Assembly: GCF_011927665.1 (NCBI RefSeq)
Contig: NZ_JAATJA010000001.1
Span: 725,019-789,018 of the forward strand
Direction: 5' to 3'
Source of the DNA: Desulfobaculum xiamenense
Lineage (GTDB): Bacteria; Desulfobacterota; Desulfovibrionia; Desulfovibrionales; Desulfovibrionaceae
DNA: 64,000 nt
In this document: positions 1-7,769 of the stretch, piece by piece
How the letters are laid out: each line of letters opens with the position of its first letter
Position numbering within the stretch: position 1 is the first letter of the stretch
Position numbers and translations under genes: made by a program
The notes under the pieces: model-generated
The model's database searches: none
What the model saw: only the letters and a program-made list of their open reading frames with translations
Told to the model about the DNA's origin: nothing

Positions 1-202
1 CCGGCGTGTCGATTCCCTGCGCGGCGGATGCGCCGGGCAGGGTTTCTGCCGCTGCGGGCAGCATGCTCTGGCGCAGCGGCGCGCGCTCCCACGTCAGTCC
101 CTCGGGATGATGGATATTGAAGAAATGCGCACAGGCGACCGATACGGCCACCAGAAATGCCATCTCGTACAGCACGGTAAGACGGGGGGAAAGAAGTCGC
201 AT
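1..202 (-). CDS. Membrane-anchored or secreted protein, N-terminal part only (runs off left edge)
   Basis: Reading leftwards from an ATG at 202, 67 codons stay open to the window edge. A GAGGT ribosome-binding site lies just upstream. The product begins MRLLSPRLTVLYEMAFLVAV, a short basic start followed by one hydrophobic segment, so it is probably a signal anchor or signal peptide. An Ala/Pro-rich stretch follows. The gene is divergent from the rhodanese/di-iron gene at 394, and the two share an intergenic region with a perfect palindrome. It could be an exported rhodanese or thiol protein working with that neighbour, but no domain is visible in the part present. The start is well supported and the function is unknown. 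Confidence 0.6.
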   Translation of the reverse strand, partial: MRLLSPRLTVLYEMAFLVAVSVACAHFFNIHHPEGLTWERAPLRQSMLPAAAETLPGASAAQGIDTP

Positions 203-316
203 TGCACCTCGCTTTTCCGGACCGATGCCCGGCAGTGGTCGAACCGGGAAATTCTGCGACAGCGGGCGGTTATCATCAAGCCTTTTTTGGGCGCGAAACG
301 GACAGCACACCTCGCT

Positions 317-331
317 TGCCAAATATTGGCA
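317..331. promoter_or_regulatory. 15-bp palindrome in divergent promoter region
   Basis: TGCCAAATATTGGCA reads TGCCAA, three bases, then TTGGCA, a perfect inverted repeat. It sits between the divergent starts at 202 (minus) and 394 (plus), where a dimeric repressor or activator could control both genes. No known regulator is assigned. Confidence 0.45.
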
Positions 332-393
332 CGAAATGCACGCCCATGCTATGTTTCACCATGCTCATCAAACTTCTGAACGGAATGCGTAAA

Positions 394-1230
394 ATGAGAA
401 CCGGATACAGGGACCTGACCGCCGACGAAGTTCGCGCGTTCATCAAGTCGCGCAGGCAAGGCACCTATACCCTGCTCGATGTCCGGCAGGACTGGGAATA
501 CGAGGAGGAACACATCCCCGGTTCCTTTCACATCCCTCTGCCGGAACTTTCCGACCGTCTGCACGAAATTCCCCGCGACAAGCCCGCCATCGCCTACTGC
601 CGCTCCGGCGGGCGCAGCTCCGCCGCGGCGGCCATGCTGCGCGACAACAAGGTGGCCGAGGTCTACAACCTCACGGATGGCATGTCCGGATGGCGTGGGG
701 AGGCGGCCGTCGGCCCGGGATCGGCCGGGTTGCTCGCCTTTTCGGGGGACGAATCGACGGCGGAAGTCGTGGCGCTGGCCTGCCGCATGGAGGTGCAGCT
801 GGGCGACTTCTACCGAACCATGGCCAAGACGGCCACGGTGGACGATGTGCGGGATTTGCTCGAAAAACTGGCCGATTTTGAGGACAGGCACCAGACGTGG
901 CTCTTGACGATCTACCAGAAGCTGACGGGCGAAGCGCTCGACCCGGCGCTACTGACCGCCAGCGCGCAGGATGAAGGCGCCGCCATGCTCGAAGGCGGCC
1001 TGACTGCGGAGGAATTCATACGGCGCAACACACCGGCCCTCGACACGCCCACGGGTGTGATCGAGGCGGGGATGATGTTCGAGGCACAGGCGCTGGACCT
1101 CTACACGCGCTATGCGGCGCGCTCCGCAAACGAAGCCTCGCGCGCCCTGCTCTACAAGATGGCCGACGAGGAAAAACGCCACCTCAAGGCGCTGGGAACG
1201 CTGCTCGACAAGGTTGCGCGCAAAGACTGA
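394..1230 (+). CDS. Rhodanese / rubrerythrin-like di-iron fusion protein
   Basis: This 278-residue protein has two domains. The N-terminal rhodanese domain (about residues 5-105) carries the active-site loop CRSGGRSS with Cys69, which would hold a persulfide. The C-terminal part (about 125-278) is a ferritin-like four-helix domain with a complete carboxylate di-iron ligand set: Glu133, E163-x-x-H166, Glu230 and E260-x-x-H263. The pairing suggests sulfur transfer coupled to peroxide or oxygen defence in a sulfide-rich anaerobe; that coupling is inference. In-frame ATGs also lie at 361 and 385. I chose 394 because the recognisable domain begins there, but no strong ribosome-binding site decides between them. 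There is no C-terminal rubredoxin, unlike classical rubrerythrin. Confidence 0.85.
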   Translation: MRTGYRDLTADEVRAFIKSRRQGTYTLLDVRQDWEYEEEHIPGSFHIPLPELSDRLHEIPRDKPAIAYCRSGGRSSAAAAMLRDNKVAEVYNLTDGMSGWRGEAAVGPGSAGLLAFSGDESTAEVVALACRMEVQLGDFYRTMAKTATVDDVRDLLEKLADFEDRHQTWLLTIYQKLTGEALDPALLTASAQDEGAAMLEGGLTAEEFIRRNTPALDTPTGVIEAGMMFEAQALDLYTRYAARSANEASRALLYKMADEEKRHLKALGTLLDKVARKD

Positions 1231-1251
1231 AACCGGCGCGACGACGCGGGA

Positions 1252-1752
1252 TCAGGCGGTCGCCACCGCTCCGGCCATTGCCATCTGCCGCACGACGACA
1301 TGATGGAACGGACGGATAAGATTGAAATAGATAGGCCCCGTCCAATTCCGGTAGCGAATGAACGTGGCGACGTGGAATCTGTTGCGACCATTCCCCAGCG
1401 GTTCCATGGCGACGGCGAGATATGCGGTCAGAGGCTTGTCCGTCACTTCCCCGATCCAGAACAGCCCGGACTGCGCGGCGACCGTCGTGAAGAACATCAG
1501 CTTATCCCCGGGCAGAAGCGTGAGATCCTCGGCGCGGAAGACGGTGCCGTCGAAGCCGGAATGCCCCATCCCGAGCGCACGGGCGAACACGCCGCGCACG
1601 GCGTACAGGCTACGGAGCCACCCCGGGGAATACGACATCATTCCCGCGATGAATTCCGCCAGCTCCACCTCGCCCTCAACGACCTTCACGTCTACATGAT
1701 CGGCCTGTTTAAAGAGGTGATCAATCTCGGAGACGCCACGCAGATGTTCCAT
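1252..1752 (-). CDS. DUF2867 family protein
   Basis: The 166-residue product matches the DUF2867 pattern: SYSPGWLRSLYAVRGV near the N terminus, a central GDKLMFF region, and the ending RNWTGPIYFNLIRPFHHVVVR. Members occur alone or fused to SDR-type epimerases, and their biochemical role is not established. A GGGAGGGCGAG ribosome-binding site precedes the ATG. The gene starts 22 nt after tlyA, so the two are probably co-transcribed. It ends convergently with the rhodanese fusion gene, 21 nt apart, with no obvious terminator between them. Confidence 0.75.
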   Translation of the reverse strand: MEHLRGVSEIDHLFKQADHVDVKVVEGEVELAEFIAGMMSYSPGWLRSLYAVRGVFARALGMGHSGFDGTVFRAEDLTLLPGDKLMFFTTVAAQSGLFWIGEVTDKPLTAYLAVAMEPLGNGRNRFHVATFIRYRNWTGPIYFNLIRPFHHVVVRQMAMAGAVATA

Positions 1753-1774
1753 CTCGCCCTCCCGGATTCGAATT

Positions 1775-2539
1775 TCAGGACCTCTGTTCCTCCGGACGCC
1801 GCAAATAGATGATGTATTCCTGATTGCCCTTGGGCCCCTTGATGCGCGAGGGGATGACGCCGATAAACTCCATGCCGTGCTCGTTCACGAGATAGTGAAC
1901 CACCATGTCCACGGTCTGCTGACGCAGATTTTCGTCGCGCACGACACCTTTGTCCGTCTGCCCCGGAGCGACCTCGAACTGCGGCTTGACCAGCGCGGCG
2001 ACCTCGCCGCCGGGCTTCAGGAAACGCAGGCTCGGCTCCATGACCTTGGTCAGCGAAATGAAGGACACGTCAGCCACGATCATGTCCACCTGTTCCGGCA
2101 ACAGATCGTCCGGCGCAAGGCGCATGTTCGTGCGCTCAAGGTTCACGACGCGGGGATCGTTGCGCAGTCGCGAATCGAGCTGGCCGTAGCCGACGTCCAC
2201 CGCGTACACCCGGCTCGCCCCATGCTGGAGCAGGCAGTCCGTGAAGCCGCCCGTGGACGCGCCGACATCAAGGGCGACCTTGCCCTCGCACGACAGGCCG
2301 AAATGCTCGATGGCAGTGAGCAGCTTGTACGCCCCGCGCGAAACGAAACGCTCCACTCCCTTGAGCGACAGCTCGTCATCCTGCGAAAGCTGCTGTCCCG
2401 GCTTGGTCACGGGTTCGCGACAGCCCACCCGCTCCACGAAAACCTGCCCGGCCATGATGAGCCGCTCGGCTTTTTCCTTGCTTTCCACCAGTCCCTGCTC
2501 ATAGAGCAACTGGTCCGCCCGTATCCTATTTTTCGCCAT
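1775..2539 (-). CDS. tlyA: TlyA family rRNA (cytidine-2'-O)-methyltransferase
   Basis: This 254-residue protein has an S4 RNA-binding domain (about residues 5-65, starting RIRADQLLYEQGLVESKEKA) followed by an FtsJ/RrmJ-type SAM-dependent methyltransferase fold. The SAM-binding loop DVGASTGGFTDCLL lies near residues 91-104, and DMIVADVSFISLTKV is the following core strand. TlyA proteins 2'-O-methylate rRNA cytidines and are often annotated as hemolysin A, a historic name. Length and domain order are normal for the family. It is followed closely by the DUF2867 gene and divergent from the sensor kinase. Confidence 0.92.
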   Translation of the reverse strand: MAKNRIRADQLLYEQGLVESKEKAERLIMAGQVFVERVGCREPVTKPGQQLSQDDELSLKGVERFVSRGAYKLLTAIEHFGLSCEGKVALDVGASTGGFTDCLLQHGASRVYAVDVGYGQLDSRLRNDPRVVNLERTNMRLAPDDLLPEQVDMIVADVSFISLTKVMEPSLRFLKPGGEVAALVKPQFEVAPGQTDKGVVRDENLRQQTVDMVVHYLVNEHGMEFIGVIPSRIKGPKGNQEYIIYLRRPEEQRS

Positions 2540-2645
2540 ACGCTCTCACTTTCTGTAAATTCTCTGCGACCGGGCTCACATGTCACAGACGGCGCCGTAG
2601 GGCAAGCGAGCGTATCGAAATATCGAGCCATGATGCACACTTTTG

Positions 2646-2679
2646 TTGCCTTGCATCGCCCGGTGCATTTACAATGCAC
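2646..2679 (+). promoter_or_regulatory. Candidate sigma-70 promoter with overlapping palindrome
   Basis: TTGCCT (2646-2651) and TACAAT (2670-2675) are separated by 18 bp, giving a moderate sigma-70 promoter about 80 nt upstream of the sensor kinase start. The palindrome GTGCATTTACAATGCAC (2663-2679; arms GTGCAT and ATGCAC) covers the -10 box, so a bound regulator would block initiation. Both elements are read directly from sequence. Their function is inferred. Confidence 0.4.
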
Positions 2680-2759
2680 GAGAGCTGGAGTCTGCGGACC
2701 GATGATGAAATAGCGTACAACTGCAAACAGGATCACGCGCAACTCATCGCCAACACTAC

Positions 2760-5726
2760 ATGAACATGGGCATATGCATCAAGAAAAGTCTCACCAACGA
2801 CATAAAGCGGCGCATGCTCGCGCTCGCGGTCATATCCGCCACGCTCACGGCGGCCCTCTGGATACACAGCGAGTATCGCTCCTTCAGCGATGAAATCGGA
2901 CAACTCCGTTCAGTCTACCTCGACAGCCGAAAGGAAAAGCTGCGCGAGGAACTGGGCAACGTGCTCGATTACATCGGCTACATGAAGAGCACCACCGATG
3001 AACGCCTGCGGGAGTCCATCCGCTCGCGCGTTTACGAGGCCCACGCCATTGCCACGCACATCGTCGACACCTTCGGCGCGGACACGCCCCGCGAACGCCT
3101 CGAATCCCTTGTCCGCGAAGCCCTGCGCCCCATCTCCTTCAACAATGGGAGAGGATACTTCTTTGCTGGAGATTTCAGCGGCGTCGAACAACTCTTCCCA
3201 CCCAACCAGAAATACGAACAGCGCTATCTGCTCGATCTGCGCGACACCGAGGGCCGCCTCGTCATACGTGATGTCATAGACATATGCAGGACCAACGGCG
3301 AGGGCTTCTACGAATATCACTGGCCCAAACCCGGAATCCCCGATTCGAGCTTTCCCAAGATCGCCTACGTCAAAACATTCGCGCCATTCGGCTGGTTCAT
3401 CGGCACCGGCGAGTATCTCGATGACGTCGAGAGGGACATCAAGGCCGAAGTGCTCTCTCGCCTCGGCCATATCCGCTTCGAAAAAAGTGGGTACATCTTC
3501 GTCGTACACCGGGACGGCACCATGCTCGCCAACGGCCTGCAACCGGAACTCGTCGGCCAACCGGTGCCGGACAACACCGCCCCCGGATCGCCAAGCCTGA
3601 TGCAACTCGGCCAAGAGGCCGCAGCCCAGCCTGGGGGCGGGTTCATGACCTACATGTGGCGCAAGCCGGGGTCCGACGAGCAGCATCCGAAGATGAGCCA
3701 CATCCGGCCCGTCGATGAATGGGACTGGATGGTCGGCGCGGGTGTCTACCTCGATGAAATCGACCAGACCATCGGCCAGATGCGCTCCAGCCTCATAAGC
3801 GACATCCGGGACCGGCTCCTGCGTATCGGGGCGCTTCTCGCCCTGCTCATCGTCGGCATTTCGCTTTCCACACGGCTTATGACCGCACAGATCAACCGCA
3901 GCTTCACGGCCTTCTCATCGTTCTTCGACAAGGCAGCCAAGGGAGCCGCGCACATCGACCCAGGCGCGCTGGAATTCGATGAATTCGCAGCCCTCGCCGA
4001 ACCGGCAAACCGCATGATCCGCGAGCGCGACATGGCGCAGGAAAAGCTCCAGCAGGCGCGCGACACCCTCGAAATCCACGTGCGCGAAAAGACGGCCGAA
4101 CTCGTCACCGCCAACGACACCCTGCGGCGGCGCGAGGAACTGCTGCGCGTCACCTTCAACTCCACGGGCGACGCCATCCTCGTCCTCGACCAGACGGGGA
4201 ACATCGTGGATACGAACCCGCAGTTCGCCACCATGTGGGGTATTCCGGAAAGGATGGGGCTTGACGACAGCGCCAGCGTCTTCGCCCTCATGGCGGAGCA
4301 GGTGCAGGCTCCCGACACCCTGCGCGAGGGTTTCGCCCTCCTCGCTCCGGATTCCGTACGTTTCGACGAACTGGCCTGCCGCGACGGGCGCACCATAGAG
4401 CGCTACGCCTACCCCCTCGTGCGTGACGGGCATGTCATGGGCAGAGTCTTCAACTTCCGCGACATCACCGAACGCGTGAACTCCCAACGCGAGGTACAGA
4501 GCCTGCGCTCGCTCCTTGGCAACATCGTCGATTCCATGCCCTCCATCCTCATCGCCGTGGACAGACTGGGCCGGGTGACACAGTGGAACCGCGCGGCAGC
4601 GGAACGCACGGGGATTTCCGCCACGAAGGCCCAACGCCGACCGCTCGAAGAGGTCTTCCACATCCTTGGAGACGACTGTCAGGCCGTACACAAGGCCATG
4701 CGCGACGCGGAGCCGCAGTTCGCGACAAGGATTCCCCGGCTTGTAGAGGGCGAAAAACGATTCTTCGACCTCACCGTCTACCCGCTGGGCGCCCAGACCG
4801 TGGAGGGCGCCGTCATGCGGCTGGACGACGTGACCAGCCGCGTCCACATTGAGGACATGATGATCCAGACGGAAAAGATGATGTCCGTCGGCGGCCTTGC
4901 GGCGGGAATGGCCCACGAGATCAACAATCCCCTCGGCGCGGTGCTTCAGGCCAGCCAGAACATCACACGCCGTCTCTCGCCAGACATGCCCGCGAACAAG
5001 ACCGTCGCCGACGAGTTGGGGCTGGACCTCACGCTGGTGCACGAATACATGCAGCGCAGAAAGATATCCACGTACATAGAAGGCATTCAGGAAGCAGGCA
5101 ACCGCGCCGCCGTCATCGTCCGGAACATGCTGGACTTCAGCCGCAAGAGCGAAACGACCAGAACGCCCCACAACATCGGCATGCTCCTCGACCGCGCGGC
5201 GGAACTCGCCTCCAAGGATTACGACCTCAAGAAGAAATACGATTTCAAGCAGATAGAAATCGTACGTGAATACGATCCCGACACGCCGATCATCGCCGTC
5301 AACGGCACGGAACTGGAGCAGGTGTTTCTGAACCTGCTCAAAAACGCCGGACAGGCCATGGCCGAAAAGGACTACGCGGGGCAGACACCGCGCATCACCC
5401 TGCGCACGGCCCCAGAGAACGGAAAGGTTCGTATCGAAATCGAAGACAACGGGCCGGGTATCCGCCTCGAATCGCACAAGCGCATCTTCGAGCCGTTCTT
5501 CACTACCAAGGGCGTCGGCTTCGGCACGGGACTCGGGCTTTCCGTGTCGTACTTCATCATCACACGCAATCACGGCGGCGAGTTCCGCGTGGATTCGGAA
5601 CCCGGCGAGTGGACACGCTTCACCATCCACCTGCCGCCGCTCAAGCCGCATCACGACGAAACACAGCCCGACGCCTCGGACAGCACGCCGGAACCGTACA
5701 ACGGCACAAAAAAGGGGGAGTCCTAG
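2760..5726 (+). CDS. Cache-PAS-PAS hybrid-less sensor histidine kinase
   Basis: This 988-residue membrane kinase has a first membrane segment near residues 18-36 and a large periplasmic region (about 40-350) resembling tandem Cache modules. The motifs FNNGRGYFFA and FEKSGYIFVVHRDG each begin one module. A second membrane segment (about 355-372) is followed by a coiled linker, two PAS-like domains (about 460-570 and 582-700) and a kinase core. The H-box GLAAGMAHEINNPLGAV has phospho-acceptor His719. The N-box NLLKNAGQAM (Asn862), EDNGPGI and GTGLGLS complete the ATP lid. No receiver domain is fused and no response regulator gene is adjacent, so its partner is encoded elsewhere. Cache modules usually bind small organic ligands. 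An ATG at 2766 is an alternative start. Confidence 0.9.
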   Translation: MNMGICIKKSLTNDIKRRMLALAVISATLTAALWIHSEYRSFSDEIGQLRSVYLDSRKEKLREELGNVLDYIGYMKSTTDERLRESIRSRVYEAHAIATHIVDTFGADTPRERLESLVREALRPISFNNGRGYFFAGDFSGVEQLFPPNQKYEQRYLLDLRDTEGRLVIRDVIDICRTNGEGFYEYHWPKPGIPDSSFPKIAYVKTFAPFGWFIGTGEYLDDVERDIKAEVLSRLGHIRFEKSGYIFVVHRDGTMLANGLQPELVGQPVPDNTAPGSPSLMQLGQEAAAQPGGGFMTYMWRKPGSDEQHPKMSHIRPVDEWDWMVGAGVYLDEIDQTIGQMRSSLISDIRDRLLRIGALLALLIVGISLSTRLMTAQINRSFTAFSSFFDKAAKGAAHIDPGALEFDEFAALAEPANRMIRERDMAQEKLQQARDTLEIHVREKTAELVTANDTLRRREELLRVTFNSTGDAILVLDQTGNIVDTNPQFATMWGIPERMGLDDSASVFALMAEQVQAPDTLREGFALLAPDSVRFDELACRDGRTIERYAYPLVRDGHVMGRVFNFRDITERVNSQREVQSLRSLLGNIVDSMPSILIAVDRLGRVTQWNRAAAERTGISATKAQRRPLEEVFHILGDDCQAVHKAMRDAEPQFATRIPRLVEGEKRFFDLTVYPLGAQTVEGAVMRLDDVTSRVHIEDMMIQTEKMMSVGGLAAGMAHEINNPLGAVLQASQNITRRLSPDMPANKTVADELGLDLTLVHEYMQRRKISTYIEGIQEAGNRAAVIVRNMLDFSRKSETTRTPHNIGMLLDRAAELASKDYDLKKKYDFKQIEIVREYDPDTPIIAVNGTELEQVFLNLLKNAGQAMAEKDYAGQTPRITLRTAPENGKVRIEIEDNGPGIRLESHKRIFEPFFTTKGVGFGTGLGLSVSYFIITRNHGGEFRVDSEPGEWTRFTIHLPPLKPHHDETQPDASDSTPEPYNGTKKGES

Positions 5727-5737
5727 GACTCCCCCTT
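5712..5737. terminator. Perfect-palindrome bidirectional terminator
   Basis: A 26-bp perfect palindrome with arms AAGGGGGAGTCCT and its complement sits between the convergent sensor kinase and thrC genes. The kinase stop codon TAG (5724-5726) lies at its centre. A-rich sequence on the left and T-rich on the right suit termination from either side. Confidence 0.7.
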
Positions 5738-5761
5738 CATCATTGGCGATTGAATACGAAA

Positions 5762-7213
5762 CTAGCGGGCTTTGAGGCCGAGACGTTCGACGACGCTCTG
5801 CGCGCAGGCCACGGTGTACTCCGCCGGAGCGAGGCGCTCCTTCTCGGCGGCTTCGATGACCAGTTCCGGGCGATTGGAGCGCGCCGGATCGGGCGTGATG
5901 CCATAGGACTGTGGGAAGGTGTTCTCGAAGTACATGTCCTGAAAGCCGATGAACTTGAGCATGTGCGCCGTGGCGTCGAGCACCGCCGTCTCCTCTGCGT
6001 CGATGAGCCGAAGCTCGCGGGCGCGGATGAGGCCGGCAAGGCATTCGCCGCCCTGCGTGCAGGAGATGTGGCCGTGGCGGTTGGCCAGCAGCATGCCCTC
6101 GATGATGGCCTGCTCGGTGACCTGCACCACCTGGAAACTTCCGGGACCGGCAATGGCCTCGTAGCGCTCGGCAAAGTGCCGCACGCGCGGGAAGGACACG
6201 GGATTGCCGATCATCGCGGCCTGCGCCACGCTCGGCTCCACGGTCACGGGGTGCCACTCGCGCTCTTGCGGCTGCGCGGCGTAATAGCGATACACGGGGT
6301 CGGCATGGTGGGACTGCACGCCGAACACGCGGGGCAGCGCCGTAATGATGCCGAGTTCGAACATCTTGAGGAAGCCGCTCATGATCGCGGTGATGTTGCC
6401 CGCGTTGCCGATGGGCACGAAGATGGCCTTGCCCGCGAGATCCCAGTCGTACCACTGGGCGACCTCGAAGGCGTAGGACTCCTGACCGAGGATGCGCCAC
6501 GCGTTCTTGGAATTGAGTAGCGCCACCTGATAGTTGTCCGCCAGATGCTCGACCACCTTCATGCAGTCGTCGAACACTCCGGGCACTTCGAGCACCACGG
6601 CACCGCTGCCCAGCGGCTGGGCCAACTGCTGCGGAGTCACCTTGCCCTGCGGCAGGATGACGGCGGACTTGATGCGTCCGTCCGCGTAGGAGGCATACAG
6701 CGCGGCGGCTGCGGAGGTATCGCCCGTGGAGGCGCACACCGCGAGAATCTCGTCCAGATTGCGCGTCCGGATGAGGTGGTTCAGGAAGCTGAAGGCGCAG
6801 GCCATGCCCCGGTCCTTGAAGGAGGCGCTGGGGTTCTGGCCGTCGTTCTTGAAGGCCATGCGCTGCCCGCCAAGCTGGGCGGACAGGCGATTGCTGGAGC
6901 TGATGATGGGCGTGTTGCCCTCGCCGAGGTAGACGATGTCCGCCTCGTCCATGACCGGAGCCATCAGCTCATAGAAACGGAAGATGCCGCGCAGGGCGTC
7001 GCTCTTGGCACCGGCGCGGGTGTCGAACACCGTACGCCACTCTTCGCCAGAGCGCTCGCGCAGGGTATCGAAGCCCGCATCGCGCAGCAGGAAAACGCCG
7101 CCGCAATTCGGGCAGGTATAGTGCAATTCCTCGGTGCCGTAGCGTGCGCCGCAGCCGAGGCAGAAGTATTCCATGCGGCCCCTGTAAGCGGGAAACGCGT
7201 TCATCTCTGGCAT
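5762..7213 (-). CDS. thrC: Threonine synthase
   Basis: Threonine synthase converts O-phosphohomoserine to threonine with PLP. The 483-residue protein opens with a zinc-ribbon-like segment (CLGCGARYGTEE...CPNCGG) seen in one branch of the family. SASFKDRGM follows, with the PLP-binding lysine, then GNAGNITA for phosphate binding. I chose the ATG at 7213 because AAGGATGG lies a few bases upstream; the frame is open further upstream but that part overlaps the DUF456 gene and has no homologous look. It is the last gene of the minus-strand run, 40 nt after DUF456, and ends at the shared terminator. Confidence 0.93.
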   Translation of the reverse strand: MPEMNAFPAYRGRMEYFCLGCGARYGTEELHYTCPNCGGVFLLRDAGFDTLRERSGEEWRTVFDTRAGAKSDALRGIFRFYELMAPVMDEADIVYLGEGNTPIISSSNRLSAQLGGQRMAFKNDGQNPSASFKDRGMACAFSFLNHLIRTRNLDEILAVCASTGDTSAAAALYASYADGRIKSAVILPQGKVTPQQLAQPLGSGAVVLEVPGVFDDCMKVVEHLADNYQVALLNSKNAWRILGQESYAFEVAQWYDWDLAGKAIFVPIGNAGNITAIMSGFLKMFELGIITALPRVFGVQSHHADPVYRYYAAQPQEREWHPVTVEPSVAQAAMIGNPVSFPRVRHFAERYEAIAGPGSFQVVQVTEQAIIEGMLLANRHGHISCTQGGECLAGLIRARELRLIDAEETAVLDATAHMLKFIGFQDMYFENTFPQSYGITPDPARSNRPELVIEAAEKERLAPAEYTVACAQSVVERLGLKAR

Positions 7214-7253
7214 CGTTCCATCCTTGTGCGATAAAATGGTGCTTGGCGGGGCG

Positions 7254-7769
7254 TTACGCGCCCCACACGCTTCCGGCCGCCATGGTTGCCATGACCACGC
7301 CGATACCCACCTTGGCCACAAGGCCGAGGAAGGTCCCGTACATTGCGCCCATGGCCGCCGTGCGGGCCTCTTCGAATGTGCGGCCCTGAATGCGCTCGAC
7401 GGCAAGGCAGCCGCCGAACGCGCCGAGCAGTGCGCCGGGCAGCGCACCGATGCCGAACAGGAACCCGGCACCGACAATGGCACCGGCAATGGCACCGAGC
7501 ACGCCGCCCCAGTTGCCCTTGGAGGATGCGCCATACTGCTTGGCACCCTTGAGCCGGATCACGAATTCCAGCCCCTCGCCAGCCAGCGCCAGAAGCGCCA
7601 ACCCGCCGAAACCGATCCACGTCAGCGCCATGTCCGGATGCGTCGCCTTCCACAGCGCCACCAGTCCCAGCACCACCCAGTTGGCGGGCAGGGAAAAGAC
7701 GTGCAGAACCAGCGCACCAAAACAGGCGAGCACGAAAAGAACGGTCAGGATGCCACTCACGTATTCCAC
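7254..7769 (-). CDS. DUF456 family membrane protein
   Basis: This 171-residue integral membrane protein begins with GTG. Hydrophobic helices alternate with a Gly/Ala-rich repeat-like region (GVLGAIAGAIVGAGFLFGIG and GALPGALLGAFGGCLA), which is the DUF456 signature. FSLPANWVVLG near residue 26 is also typical. No biochemical role is established for the family. The GTG overlaps the paaK stop as TAGTG, so translation is probably coupled. A function linked to phenylacetate or threonine metabolism is not implied. Confidence 0.8.
   Translation of the reverse strand: MEYVSGILTVLFVLACFGALVLHVFSLPANWVVLGLVALWKATHPDMALTWIGFGGLALLALAGEGLEFVIRLKGAKQYGASSKGNWGGVLGAIAGAIVGAGFLFGIGALPGALLGAFGGCLAVERIQGRTFEEARTAAMGAMYGTFLGLVAKVGIGVVMATMAAGSVWGA

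Noticed and set aside
326-345. TTGGCACG resembling a sigma-54 -24 box upstream of the rhodanese gene
   Set aside because: The distance from GG to the next GC is 8 or 12 bp, not 10, so the -24/-12 spacing fails.
3915-6737. Long open frame on the minus strand opposite the sensor kinase and within thrC
   Set aside because: It is Arg/Ala/Gly/His-rich, lacks a domain or ribosome-binding site, and crosses a terminator and two clear genes; it is a shadow of GC-rich coding.
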